From: Plasmopara viticola
Lineage: Eukaryota > Oomycota > Peronosporomycetes > Peronosporales > Peronosporaceae
Reading direction: 5' to 3'
Assembly (NCBI GenBank): GCA_001695595.3
Contig: MBPM02000034.1
Location: 1-64,000 of the forward strand
DNA length: 64,000 nucleotides
This document shows, piece after piece, positions 8,927 through 21,313 of the stretch. The notes under the pieces were generated by a model. That model had not been told where the DNA came from. It ran no database searches and saw nothing but the letters and a program-made list of their open reading frames with translations. The position numbers and the translations under genes were made by a program. How positions within the stretch are numbered: position 1 is the stretch's first letter; each line of letters starts with the position of its first letter.

Positions 8927-9604
8927 TACATTTGTTTGACTGCAATTTCAACCTATTAGACTCGATTTGATTTTCAAGTATGATTTTTAAATTGGAATTT
9001 CGAGTTTAATTTTTACGCATGAATTTTAAGTAAATAGCTCTATTATAAATTTCAAATTTGATTTTTAACTATGAATTTCAGCTTTGAATAATAATTATGG
9101 ATTTCTACTATGAATTTCAAGTATGAGTTTCAAGTATGTTTTATAATTTCTAGTATGATTTTAAATTTTAAGTATGATTTTCAAATATGATTATCAAGTT
9201 TCAACTTTCAGCTTTTTACTTTCAACTTTCAACTTTCAAATCCGACTTCGATTGTGGAACAATCACGAACATTGTAGAATATTATGTGCAACACTCGAAG
9301 GATTGGACGACAGCGACCTTACTTGGCTGCCTGCCACAATCGGTCTACATAAGTTTACTTAGGTTTATTAAGCATAATTCTTTTTTTTAGTCTACTGAAG
9401 AAGCAACTGCGAAACGGTCACTGCAGTTTAATATAAACGTATCCATTTGGACACTTTAAATTTTTTCGGATTCGACTTCCGACTTTGGACTTTCAATTAA
9501 AATCTAAACCCTCTCCAAGAAAATTGATTAAGGAAACGCATCGTCAGCAAAAGCGCGCCGTCGCCAAGTTGTAGACCGGTTTCTTTGAGTCAGTGCGCAC
9601 GTAG

Positions 9605-10351
9605 ATGGACCTCAAGGTGCCTTCGATCCTCACGGAACACGCTTCTGATACCGTTGCTGACCTTTCCTCTCATTTCCAAGCCGCCATGAGTGAACACGAC
9701 GACAAGCTTCGTGGAATCATTCATGCGTCGGCCATCAGTGAGTTGCCCGTTCTGATACAAGAACGCCATAACGTGTACAGCACGACCGTGGCTCGCTTTG
9801 CCAGGCTCATCCGGTCCACACTTATCCCGAAGTCTTCTTCAGCGGCAATAGTGCGGATTCATTGCTGTCAGCGTCTCTCGCTATTGTGGATTGCCGGCGA
9901 GCCATTTCGTTCCCGGATACCCGTTTCCAGCAAGAAGAATACGCACACCTCATGGCTGAAGCCGTTGCTACACGCAAGAATGAAGAAGCTGCTGCTAAAC
10001 GCACAGCCGCGGAGATCATGGAGCTGGATACCCCCGAACGACATTCTCGTTGCAAGCCTCGTCAAGAAGAGCATCGCAAAAGAAACGGTAGCTCTGCGAA
10101 ATGAGGTCAACCAATTGCGAGCGGCTTCAAACATCCGCGCCAGCCAACATGGAGCATCGACTGGTGCAAGACAGCTCCCCAAACGCGACGCCAAGAAGTC
10201 AAACGTTGGGGGGGAAAGCGCGCTCAACTTAACGGAAAAAGCGCGCGTCCGTCAAAGCCTCGCAATACACATGAGCCAGCCAAAGAGACAAGAAACAAGC
10301 CAAGCCGGCCGGCAGAAGCCCCAGCTGCGTCAGCCTTCTCGCCGCAACTAG
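9605..10351 (+). pseudogene. PLE copy 3 ORF1 relic
   Basis: Opens at an ATG (MDLKVPSILTEH). After about residue 80 the conserved helix continues in another frame (9,862-10,104, with EEAAAKRTAAEIMELDTP, compare KRATAMDIESETP in copy 2). It then returns (SLVKKSIAKETVALRNEVNQ, compare ELVNKRIQQELRPLKNQ). The order of coiled coil then basic tail is the same as in copy 2. At least two frameshifts make it non-functional. Confidence 0.7.
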
Positions 10352-12110
10352 CTAACGAATTCAAGTTTACGCCAAGTGGCTCGACGCATCACAACGCGAT
10401 ATGCATCTTTGCGCTACGCCACGTCCGTGAAGTGGACGCTGAAATTGGCAAGTTGGCCTTTCACGATTTGACCTCGAATGACGTCACGCTGCCCCCGGCA
10501 TTCCACTGTCTGCTGGGACTCGACCTGAACTACTGTCCGACTCGTAGAAGGCTCACAACGGACGATCTCTCGCGACAACTCCAAACATTGCCAGAACGCT
10601 CCGTCTGCGATGGCTCTTTAATAACGCCAATCAGTGGGCCACCCGGCCGCGGCAAGCCGCGGCAATTTACGTACCCAATTCGGGATATGATTCACCGCCA
10701 AGCACACCTGCTTTGAAGAAGCGCTGACTCGCATTCATAGTCGCTTTATGGCAACCATCTAGATAAAAAAATACTGCTGGAGAACAAGCATTGGTCAAGA
10801 CTTAACAGTTCCGATCAGACATACAAGTCGTGCTTACCGACAAGAATCTTAGACCAGCAGTCATGACAAGAATGCAATACATTGATATGTGCCTTGATCA
10901 TCTTCTCGAAACGGAAACGTTTAAGCAATGCGAGTCACCCCAATAAACGTTTGTTCGAGCTTGTCTCCGCCATCCTCTGCTCTAATGAGTAAGCAATTGC
11001 TACGGTCTCGGGTTCGGAATATGTACTCGAAGATAGCCAAGCAGTATGCCACGTCGCCCGATTGGTCTGACACGAAGATCATCGTGGCTAGACTTGACGA
11101 CAAAGGCATTAACTGCTTCTATGGCCAAGATACACAAGCCTCAGCTCTGTATCCGACCTATCGTCTCGAATGCTGCATCGATTATACAATGCCTGTAAAA
11201 TTGGCTTCACTCCAAGATGCAGCCATACCTACAATGGACTTCAACGTACCTTCGAGACTCGGATCAGCTGCTACAAGAATTTTGTTCTGTTCAAGCCAAT
11301 GATGACATGATTTTGATTACGTTTGACGTGGTTTTGATGTACACCTCTATCGACATTGACTTCGCACTCCAAGTTGTTCACAAAGAGTTGCTTGACGATT
11401 CCTGGATTGACGTCATTATTTTCGGCCTTTGGGGTCTAACTTTTTCACCTTCGGCGACCTGGTTTGGCTTTAACTAAATGGAACTGCCATGAGTACTTCT
11501 GTGGCTCCCACAGTTGCGTCACTGTTTCTCGCACATTTCGAAAAAACATTACTATGCGACCATTTTTACGTCAAAATTGGTATACTTCAAGCGATACATT
11601 GACGATGGATGCATTATCCGGAAACAAGACAAGAACAAGCCAATGATTTCAAGCGCTTTCATGCATTACTAAGCCGATCCAAGCTGCAATTCACGTTCGA
11701 GTTCAACAAAAAACAAGTTGCGTTTCTTGGTTCTTAGATCATACGTGACAAGAATCGCTTTATGACAAAAATTCACGGAAAAACCTAGAATTTACACCTT
11801 TATTTGCCGGCGGCTGGTGCTCACCCACCTAATGTACTCAAGTGATTGATCTTTGGTTTGATCAAGAAGTACAAGAAGCAGAACACAAGCGATTCCGACT
11901 TCAACAATGTGTGCAAGCTTTCCTATCGTCGACTTTGAGAACGAGGTTCACGAACACTGTACTGGTTCCACTTTTCGACACTGCTTTACGTCAAGCCTTA
12001 ACATCCCGACCATCGGTTTCACAAGTCTTTATCAAGATTTCGTATGATCCCAATGGCCCATCACGTACTCGTCTACGAAACATGTTGGACTTCTCAACCT
12101 TTAAGTGTGA
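10352..12110 (+). pseudogene. PLE copy 3 reverse transcriptase relic
   Basis: Pieces of the RT are recognisable in changing frames. LAFHDLTSNDV and LLGLDLNYCP near 10,450-10,540 match the region just after the frameshift site of copy 2. TSPDWSDTKIIVARLDDK lies near 11,055, a DVVLMYTSI motif near 11,330 stands for DVESLYTNIP, KRYIDD-like DNA lies near 11,590, and YDPNGPSRTRLR near 12,050 is the C-terminal block. Numerous frameshifts and stops show long inactivity. Confidence 0.75.
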
Positions 12111-12315
12111 TTTTCAAGTATGATTTTCAAGTATGATTTTCAACTATGATTTTCAACTATGATTTTCAGCTATTATTTTCAAGTATGATTTTCAAGTTTG
12201 ATATTCAAATTCCAACTTTCAGCTTTTAAAACCGATTTTAACTCTGGAACAGTCTCGAACATTCTAGAACATCATGTGAGACACTCAAAGGATTGGACGA
12301 CAACGACTTCACTTA

Positions 12316-12555
12316 TAAATACTCGCTCACCTAGATACCATAGAAGGTGTTGGTTCATTTAGACAGCAGGACGGTGGCCATGGAAGTCAGAATCCGCTAA
12401 GGAGTGTGTAACATCTCACCTGCCGAATGAACTAGCCCTGAAAATGGATGGCGCTGAAGCGAGTTACTTATACTTTGCCGTTAACACGATAGCATTCTTA
12501 ATGTAAGTGTTAATGAGTAGGAGGGCGTGAAGGTCGTTATAAAGCTTGTGCGTGC
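12316..12555 (+). rRNA. Fragment of large-subunit (28S) rRNA inside a PLE pLTR
   Basis: About 240 bp match the conserved LSU rRNA segment that contains GGTGTTGGTTCATTTAGACA, GGACGGTGGCCATGGAAGTC, CCGCTAAGGAGTGTGTAACA and GAATGAACTAGCCCTGAAAA. It ends in the GAGTAGGAGGGCGTGAAGGTC block. I recognise this from the general LSU rRNA sequence. It lies in sense orientation with the PLE and interrupts the 3' pLTR of copy 3; the uninterrupted pLTR is at 9,240-9,510. It carries several substitutions in normally invariant positions (for example ACATCTCACC for ACAACTCACC), so it is a dead fragment. Template switching by the RT is one explanation. Confidence 0.85.
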
Positions 12556-12740
12556 CTGCCACAATTGGTCTACATAAGTTTACTTAGCTTTAACTAGCAT
12601 ACTTCTCTTTTTTTAATCTTCTGAAAAAGCAACTGTGAGACGGTCACTACAGTTTGATAAAAACGCACCTGTTTAGACATTTAAACTTTTTACGTCTTCG
12701 ACTTCCACTTTGGACTTTCAAGTACACCCTAAACCCTTTA

Positions 12741-13460
12741 TTCTAGTATATGCAATACCTGAACCACGTAAAACCGTGCTTGCAATTTAGAAGTCTATCC
12801 CATTAGGGATTTTTGACTCTGCGGGCACATACGAGTGTGAGTGAGCCGCACCCTGGATACTAGAGCTTAAAGTTTCTCCGTATCGAACATAAATAGTGCC
12901 GTGGTTTATGCAAAACTGGAAATGTTTCGGGGAAAAGGCGTTAGAAATTGTAATCCCCTAACTTCGCGTTAGATCAGGATATGTTTCTTCGTCCGCTCGT
13001 GTATTCAACATAGAGCGGGACATAAGTACGGCAATACGTCAAAAATTTGTTGGCATCCGACGGACCCGACCAGGAACCGAAAAACCCGCCCAAGATCTGA
13101 AGAACCCGACTGAAATCCGACGGATAAAAACAAGATCCGGAGGACCTGATCGAGTCAGCCGGTCGACCAACAAAACGACCGCCTTCAAGTCTTAAAATCA
13201 AGATCCACGGCCGGCGTCCAACATAGCCGACCGGCCGACTGCGACGAACAACAGGCCGTGCACGCAACAGCCGGCTGTAATGCCACTCAACATCCGACCT
13301 AGCCTGATCAAAACTTGGTTACTCCACTAGCGGGTGGACCCGAGTAATCCGACTCGCCGCAGTCCGCCGCAAAACTTGTGAAGCATCATCGACTCCACGA
13401 TCAAACGCTATAGAAATTTTACTGCTAGAATCAAGTCTAAGCAGCCAGCTCTTCAACGCA
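12741..13460 (+). mobile_element. 5' fragment of a family-1 PLE (copy 4)
   Basis: After a remnant CCCTAAACCC near 12,726 the sequence resumes the leader of the copy 1/2 family (TTTTTGACTCTGCGGGCACA near 12,811; CCGTATCGAACATAAATAGT near 12,878). It continues through the GACC-rich leader to the start of ORF1 (CGACTCCACGATCAAACGCT near 13,390) and stops near 13,460. Its pLTR is missing and the RT part is absent. The loss is on the centromere side, so the junction to ordinary chromosomal sequence falls here. Confidence 0.8.
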
Positions 13461-16400
13461 TAGGTCGCATACGATCTTACTTTATGCATACGCGACGCGA
13501 AACAATTTAGACGGAACTGTTGAGCTATCCTCCATACACAAACTCTCACTTATCTGGCATTGTCTCAATCGATATCACTGTATACTGCTTGCATAGCCGG
13601 TGGCAGAGCGTTTTCTTTCCAAAGAAGCAGATTTCGCCAATTCAAGGTGATGATCGAGGCAATTTAGCCTTCTTCGGTCTACGCTCTCGTGGATATTTAA
13701 GCTAGATATTCTTAGCTTTGTGTCGTCGGTAGCTATAATTCTCTCGAAGACACCATCATCTCGCTTTCTGGGCTTTTGGATACATTTTGTACTTATTCTT
13801 GAATATTTGTTTCTGACATCTTGAGTCTGCTGTTTCAGTCTCTGCCGATATTTAGCAAAGTTGTGCTTCAATCGATCGTTTCATCTTCATTCTACCTCAG
13901 CCTCTACAACCTTTTTGGCTACTGCTGGATAAAAAAGTAATCGGCTTGCACAACACATTTTAATAAGGCTAATCATGACGGACTGATTGCTTATAAGCAT
14001 CAGACTGCTTTTTGAAGTCTTACGTCTGGGGTAAATAATTAATGCGATACTAGACTTTTCCGTACAATCCGTGATGTCCTGAAAGGTCAAACCTCGCCAT
14101 TCGGCATATCTCCGCAATCCTATTGCGAAATAACCTCCTTACTTAGACCCTAGGTCTCCGGCCAGTGACACCTACGATGGAATTGTACCGGTAGACACAT
14201 AGTAAAATCGTTGACGCTCGTCATTTTCTATAAATTCTAATACTAGGGACTTAATCGCGGTAGGGTCATGGCGCTCTATTCGAGAAGCCAACAATGTTCT
14301 CGAGGACCTCTCACGCAGCAGCACTTTATTAGATCAGGCAGGATCGACGGTTGTCAATTGCTCTAGGATTAAAAACTCTATGTATTCTCCGTACAGTATT
14401 CACAGTCCGGCTAAATTTATGTGGAATACATCAGGTAAGCACCTTTTTAATCAATCGAATCCGACCAGATTCCAGTCGGAACTATGGGGCGTATATGTTT
14501 TAGCTTGCCGTTTGCCATGCTGATGGTCTTAGAGAGATGGACAAAATCAAGTCAGTCTGGGCTTGACTAGCCAATGAGACGATACCAAAAATCTCTTGCA
14601 TTGACTCAGACCTGGATTATATATTTGAGAGTTTTGCTGAACGGAACTCGCAGCGAGGTTGTCGTAGCTATTTGCTTGGGAAATGCTCTCTACCAGTAGC
14701 AAATCGTTATTTGCCTTTGATACCAAGGCCTAATGGAGTTCTTATCTTCAAATGAAATTTTTTATATGACTTGGATTTATCGATGGATCTTCTTTCGGTA
14801 AGACATTCTACAACTATTAAGCATAGAACAGTAATCCTTAGATCATGTACTGCTCTTCTGGTAGCTCATTAGTCATAAATTTTGCCTTCTGATTGATGCT
14901 TCAAGGGACTTATGTCACACAATGTGATATGATCTACAGTTAGTGTGACACACACTGGGTTTGCGTTGTTGCTTTAAATTTCTTTCCGACTACAACTGGA
15001 CATCTTGAGTTTATGCAAGCCAGAACTCTCAATTCAAGCTTTCAATCTATCAGAATTCACCATCAAGCATCACTTCTTCTTTAGAGAATATCCTTGGTGT
15101 GCGTTGTGCCCCTTTTGGGATCCAACAGATGACTCACACAGCTCAATTAAAATGATAGTACGACTAATGTTTATCCGCACGTAGCCTCTTCGGGGTCGAA
15201 AAAAAAACATAATTCTTAAACTTAATTCACATGAACCCAAAGCCACAAAGCATTCTGCTATGCCGTTAGATGATAATGCGGTTGCTCGTAGAGCACACTC
15301 ACGACGCGCGTCGGTCCCTCTTTGTTAAAAATAAACACGACGCAATTCGCATGGTCACCTACAGTCACAGCGAAATGATTATTTAAATCTTAAATCTACA
15401 GGCGAGGTACGACTTTGTGCCTGACGAGCCGGCTGTGATCGTCCGAGCGGTAATGTGAGTAATTCGGCACCGAGGGTCCAATCTTCACTGTTGCTTATCA
15501 TATGGCGCGCGTAGCCAGACTGTTGATTTTGTAGATGTTTTTTCAAAACGGACTATTGGCTTTCTATGCCGGCTTAAATTAATAAATGCTTGCTGCGGCA
15601 CTGCAAACCTATCCGGTATTACTCTCACCTCGTGAAATTTCCGAGGATGATGCGATGCTATCTTCAATTTGAGTACAAAGCTGCGCTTTTTGCTTGGACT
15701 TTACAGCAGCTTTAGCAAAATCCATGTTGTATTTTCGGTACGAGTTTGCTCATGTGCAAACTCTTAATATGTAATGTCGTTCAGCAATTTATGGTGCACA
15801 TAATTATGCCTTCCCGCATCAGTCAGTAAGTATCAAGAGATGAGTTCTGCTCTTGGGACCAGCACCTCTAACTATTGCGGAAAGATGATTAGTCTTGTCG
15901 GAAACCTTGGTCACGATGACTAACGACGTCAGATCAATCTCTCCGAAGCAAGGCCTCGTGGTGGTAATATCTTCCCCACTTCACAATTCACTGAATTGAC
16001 ATACCAACAAGGTCGCACAAGAATGCACTTCACGTGATAATGGCACTTGCTCTTTTTATCGAAATGAGGTGGAGAAGTCAGGTTCACGTATGTGGCGTAC
16101 TGCGCTTCTTGCTATAATTTCTTCTCAGTCGGCGACTAAGGGACGCAGCACATGAATAAACAGACTGCAACGCCGAGGCCCTCACATGTCTTTGTCAAGG
16201 AACGCACTGGACTCCACATCTCTGAGATCTCTCGGTTCACTTCGGTTTTTTTTTAACATGGAGCATCGCACTGCGAGTGAATCGCTCGACTCACTATTTT
16301 TTGCGGAAAAATGTGTTTTAAGGTAACTTAAGGCCCAAAGATGGACCTTCATAACTAAGCCTGCGTACAATCTATCACCAAAGCGCTCGCCTAGCCCAGG

Positions 16401-19400
16401 TCATCGTAAAGTTTATATAAGCTCCAATGGAGCCCTGGGTTTGTTTGTAGTGGGCATATGAAAATTTTATACTCATTAAATTGACTAAATAAGTTACCTC
16501 TTCAGTAATAAACATGACAAATACAATACTTATTCAGTATCCGTTAAAAGAGATGGTGGTTCCAATTATACATATTACAAGTAAAGAGGTGCTTCGGGTG
16601 TATTCTTCATTTTTAAATTGTACTTTTTTATCAATGGAGTTGATCACTATCTATGCCGAAGCGATAATTTTCAGGTATATCATGCTTATATCTCGGTTAT
16701 GACTTTCAATATAAAGTTGCGCGAGCGTAGCTAGGTCGAAAATGCAGCAGTATTTGCATTTGTTGAAAGAATAGCATTTAAATATAATGAATCTTCAATT
16801 TCAGATTTTGTCTTGTTATTTCCTCCTTTCGAGCAAATTATCCTATCTGTATTATTGTCCATTTGTCTCGTACGTTTTAAAACACGTATGAGACAAAATT
16901 CTGACGCGTCACAAACGCGTCAGATTCTTGCCATTGATGCTGCGATGCTACAAGCAGATGACGAAGGGGAATTCTCATAATTGCGCTCAAGGTTTCAGTA
17001 CATAACGAAACCATTAGTAGATGAAAAAGGACAGCTTACGGAACGATATCACTCATACATTTAAGCGAATCATATTCAGCTCAAATTTGTCTTATTAATT
17101 CAGAGTTTAGTGGACAAGAAGGTCTTAGCTCTTTTGACGACATTAGACGAATGCTTCAAGATGCATGCCTTTTAATCGAACACGATAATTACACCCAACT
17201 TGACAATTTTTATCGTCCAGCCTGCAAGGCAGACTTGGCAGCTCTTCGCATGCAAAGTCGGGAAGTGTTGCAGAGATAAGAAGAATCTCTGGGGAAATCG
17301 TAGCACATCGTGTAAGGATTTGTTTTGGTGTCAATTCGCTCAAGTAAATGTTACCCCATAAAGCTTTTGCAATCTTTTTACATTTGTATAATGCGAGGAA
17401 TTGACGGTGGCCAGCTCTAAAGAACGTCCCGCGTCATGTGTGTGCACTTTAAATATGTCAAAGTTACTTGTGTACAGATCTGTTCAGCTGGTTTATACAA
17501 GCTTAGAGCGTTTAATTTTCTGTGCTTTCTCTTGCTTTGAGATTGGGCAGAAATATGGCAAGATTGAGTTTGAGGCACATCAGCTAGCTCTATGGATGCT
17601 GTAAGAAAAACTTGTCAAGCAATATTAGAGTTTATATGAAAAATGTCTTCAAAAAGTGATGGGGCGGTGTCATTGGATTTTATAGTCAGGAGGCTGTAAG
17701 AAAATCGAATGCTGTGTTTGATACTCAGGCGGTAGAAATCAATAACCGAGACCACTCCGTGTTAAACAGCTTGATAGTTTATATCAAGGACTTGGAGATG
17801 CCAACCTCCCTAAGCTTCAGCATACGTGCGATCAATAAAGTTCATTCCTGACAGCCTGGACAGCTATAATAGTTTTATCGAGGGTTTGCTATATAGGCGT
17901 CACCACTTTATAAACTATGAGGTAAATTTGCACAAAGCGATCAAAGCAGAAAGTTGCACATCATGGCACACTAAGCCATATACGCCAGGCTCGTGCTCAT
18001 GCGTTGTACGAAATGTTGAAACAAAATCATATCGACTACGGTCGTAGGTCGGATCTGTGGCCGTACAGCTGCTCAGTGCTTGTAGAGATTAATTATATGC
18101 TTTTTGTGGCTCTGTTGTGTCTGTAAACGTCTATAAAGATAGATGTGACCATGCTCCGTGGTGAGGTCCGTGTGCTGTTAAAACGATGCAAGTGACTTTG
18201 TTATTTTGAGTGATCTGATGCAAGATCTCAACAATACTCTTATGTCAGTAACATTTAGCAATCATATGCTAAATTCATCAAATTGAACTATAATGTGGTG
18301 AACAACAGAATTTGGACTTTTGTCGATCGTTGACGAACATTTAGTTTATCAGAGATGAGGAAAGTTTTTTGGAACGATTGCAACAAGTATCAATCCACGT
18401 TCCAGCACATAACTAAATCGATACTCTGTGCACACTGGTCACTTCTTTGCAACTTGCGCCGTTCATTGAGTGGATATGCGTGCTTCCTGTGAGAAATTTA
18501 CAGTTTTTATTTACTTTTCATGAATTTGGTCGTTTAGTCTATATAGTACGCACGGCTCGTAATCATTCGGTGCATAATGTTGGTAGAATTAGATCGTGTG
18601 TGGTTGTTAAAACACCATTCGTACAAATTGATCCTTTAACTCTTACGACCAACACTATAAGGTGCCTAAATCTCATGAAACGATCTAACTTTACAACTTA
18701 GAGCATTTGGTTGCCTTTTATCTTGTTAAGACCACATAATGCATTTACGTTTGCACCTTAAATTAGACGACTAATAAAAGTTTGAATATATAATTGAGGA
18801 GATCGTCGCTCACCAGCTTCAACAGCTTAGCTCATTCCATTCGAGGGGCATTACCTGTACGCTTGAGACCCCGTCGTGCGAATGCTGTGCGATAAAATTC
18901 ACAACGTTCGGCCCTCTTACAAGGATTTGAAGATCACTGCCTCCTGTAATTGGTGCGTATGCTCCGCTTTGACAATAACTTTTTTTGGCAGGAATAAGTT
19001 TTGCAGTAATGCTCACTGCTTCATTGTCTTTGCTCTTGTCTTGTTATCAATCTCTAAGGCTTCGCTAACTTCTCATCACATGATAACGTTCCCACGATAT
19101 AGAGCTACACAGCCCTAATATTGACTGATAGTATCAAGCACAATCATACTACCTTATTGACGCCGCGGCGTCTCATGACAGAACGCGAACGGCAGCGACA
19201 GCAAGAGACTGAGTTGCACTTACACATCTAAATTTAAATTTAGATGTGTAAGTGCAACTAATAATACGGCACAGTGATTTTTGGCCGCTTTGGCTTGGCA
19301 ATTAATCAAGCTCATTATGGTTCAATGAGCAAGCTTTGTGCATTAACGGCTGACATTTTCGTTATAGCACATTTGAAGCTTAATAAGTAGATGCCAAGTG

Positions 19401-20500
19401 AGAATTGCGTCCAATCATTGAAAAGCATTGCCAAGTGTTTATGCAACGAAAATGTGTATATGAGAGCTCCATGCGTACACCCACTTAATTGCCTACGTCT
19501 TGGCAAACATCTGTAAGAAGCCAGTTTGTTCTTTCACTTAATATGAAAAGTGATTCGCACTGGTATATAGCGCTGGACTTGAACTAGAGTTTACACCGCC
19601 AACTATTCGACTACATCTTTTCAAAGAATTGTGCGTTACGCCAATTATTACAAAGAAAAGAAGATGGCCAAGGAAAAAACAACGAAAGCGATTTTTCAAG
19701 GTGCCACAATTACTTTTAGAGTACTAAAAGTGATCATAATAGTTGAAATGACCAAACGGAGAGCAGCCCACAGCTGGAACTCAAATAGTAGTCTACTTGA
19801 GCATGGCTAAAAGTAGTATGTAACAAGCGAACGGGATCCTCGTTGTGTGATCTATTCTTTTTGATACTTACCTTTCATCATAGTGCAGAATTTGGCTGTA
19901 TCGTACTGTGTAAATTACGATTTTGTAAAAAAAAAATCGACCGGCTTTTGTTAGATGGTGTATTCTTTAACTTGAAAAAAATGGGATATTTTACTCACCC
20001 TTTATACTATTGAGTACGATTTATTTAAGCTAGGCTAAATATTGCCGCGGCGAGCAGAAGCAATGCATGATCAGGACTACGGCTAGAAGCGACCGCAAGG
20101 ATCATATTTCTTTGGTAGCTTACACAATGTAACTACTATATCAATTAAAGTATAAGCATGAATGTGGATAGATCCTCGATTATGTGCCTACGACCTTTTG
20201 TATTGTTAAGCTCAATATGGAGGTACGAGCTAGATCTAACCCGATTTACGAATTAAGAAGTTTCTTAGAATGACTGCGATTTTGATCTCTTGCTCAAACA
20301 GTTTGACATTGTTCTAAAAAGAGGAGACTATGTGCGATAGTATTTTTTCTTACAACTTTCACACGAATGAGACTCAGATGTCACTATAAGATCTCAACGC
20401 GGGCGGCCTTATACCAGAACCGTCGATAGTTAGCAGGTTTTGATCGGCTTGCGAATTCTATTGCACCCATAAGTTCTGTAAAATTGCAAATTGGTCTTGA
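13461..20500. other. AT-rich gene-poor stretch
   Basis: No gene is recognised. Open frames are all short (under about 100 codons), overlap on both strands and show no motif I know. Two structured spots stand out: adjacent hairpins at 16,862-16,924 and a perfect palindrome at 19,212-19,259. No tRNA, effector with an RXLR-type motif or transposon domain could be supported. Confidence 0.5.
19212..19259. repeat. Perfect 48-bp palindrome
   Basis: The two 24-nt halves are exact reverse complements with no spacer: AGTTGCACTTACACATCTAA then ATTT, followed by the inverse. The centre is TTTAAA inside an AT-rich core. Perfect spacerless palindromes of this length are unusual in unconstrained DNA. It could be the footprint of a foldback element or a small MITE. 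Confidence 0.9.
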
Positions 20501-20518
20501 TTTATCAGGCTCCATCGC

Positions 20519-21313
20519 TCAAAATATTTGAAACAAATCGTGATCGTAGTATATTCCGGCGAAAAAGGTTATTTCAAAAAAGACACCAAGTACCGTATCT
20601 GAAAGGTAGCGAGGCTGTGGCAAATTAAACTTGTCGACCCTGGACCACTTGCTTACAGTAAATAGCGTAGACTTTCTAGCGTGTAACATTAAATCATGTC
20701 GTCTTCTACCTGGTCTTTCCATGCGATCAATGTACTTAGCAAGGAACCTAAACAGTAAGACGGTTTCTTGACAAGTCTGTGTAGAAAATGTTTTCGGGCT
20801 TTGACAACTTTACAATTTGAAGGTTGATCAGAAAGACCACACATAGTTGACACATCTGGTAAAGCATTTTGAAGGAGGGTTTCCCCCCGATTTGCTTGCA
20901 CGACAAAGATTTGCATTGCTGTCATTGTATTCTATCCAAAAAAATTCGCGTAGCTCGTATTTATCAACAGTGCTGAGGCCTTCAAGTGACTCTGGTCACC
21001 CGCAATAGTAGAGAAGACTTTGCAAGAAGATACTTCTATAAATCTCGGTGATACGTGAATAACGCGTCGCAAATTGACCGGAGTGTCTTGCCTCGGGTCC
21101 ATTTTTGGCACTACGACGAAACAACGAAAGTAATCCAATAAGCTTTCGTCTTGGCGACGTTCTTCTCACAGTACCGCTGACGCACATTAGGTACGGCAAC
21201 CAGAATAAAGACCCTGATTGATCTCGACAAATTCGCACAATGAGGGGATCTGATTTTCTTTTATGTGTATCGTCAATTAGATAGTGGCGTGTATTTGTTC
21301 CGGATTGAGTCAA
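20519..21313 (-). other. Overlapping short minus-strand frames, possible decayed gene
   Basis: Four minus-strand open frames (20,996-21,313; 20,932-21,138; 20,689-20,925; 20,519-20,722) follow each other closely in changing frames. That layout can arise when a gene decays by frameshifts. I recognise no domain in any of them and composition is not clearly coding. Chance is a fair alternative. Confidence 0.2.

Larger units (their letters stand above)
8927..12740 (+). mobile_element. Old, diverged telomeric PLE relic (copy 3, second family)
   Basis: Same plan as copies 1 and 2 but diverged throughout. It has a degenerate AAGTATGATTTTC-type minisatellite (8,950-9,240 and again 12,105-12,200) and a unique pLTR block (9,240-9,510, repeated at 12,230-12,735). 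ORF1 and RT relics carry many frameshifts. The two pLTRs share long blocks, for example the stretch ending in GAAACGGTCACTGCAG near 9,411 and its counterpart near 12,632. The 3' pLTR is interrupted by an rRNA fragment. The ORF1 body differs enough from copies 1 and 2 to call it a separate family. Confidence 0.82.

Noticed and set aside
1..13460. 13-bp minisatellites as a CRISPR-like array
   Set aside because: Units are contiguous with no unique spacers and lie in retroelement pLTRs of a eukaryote.
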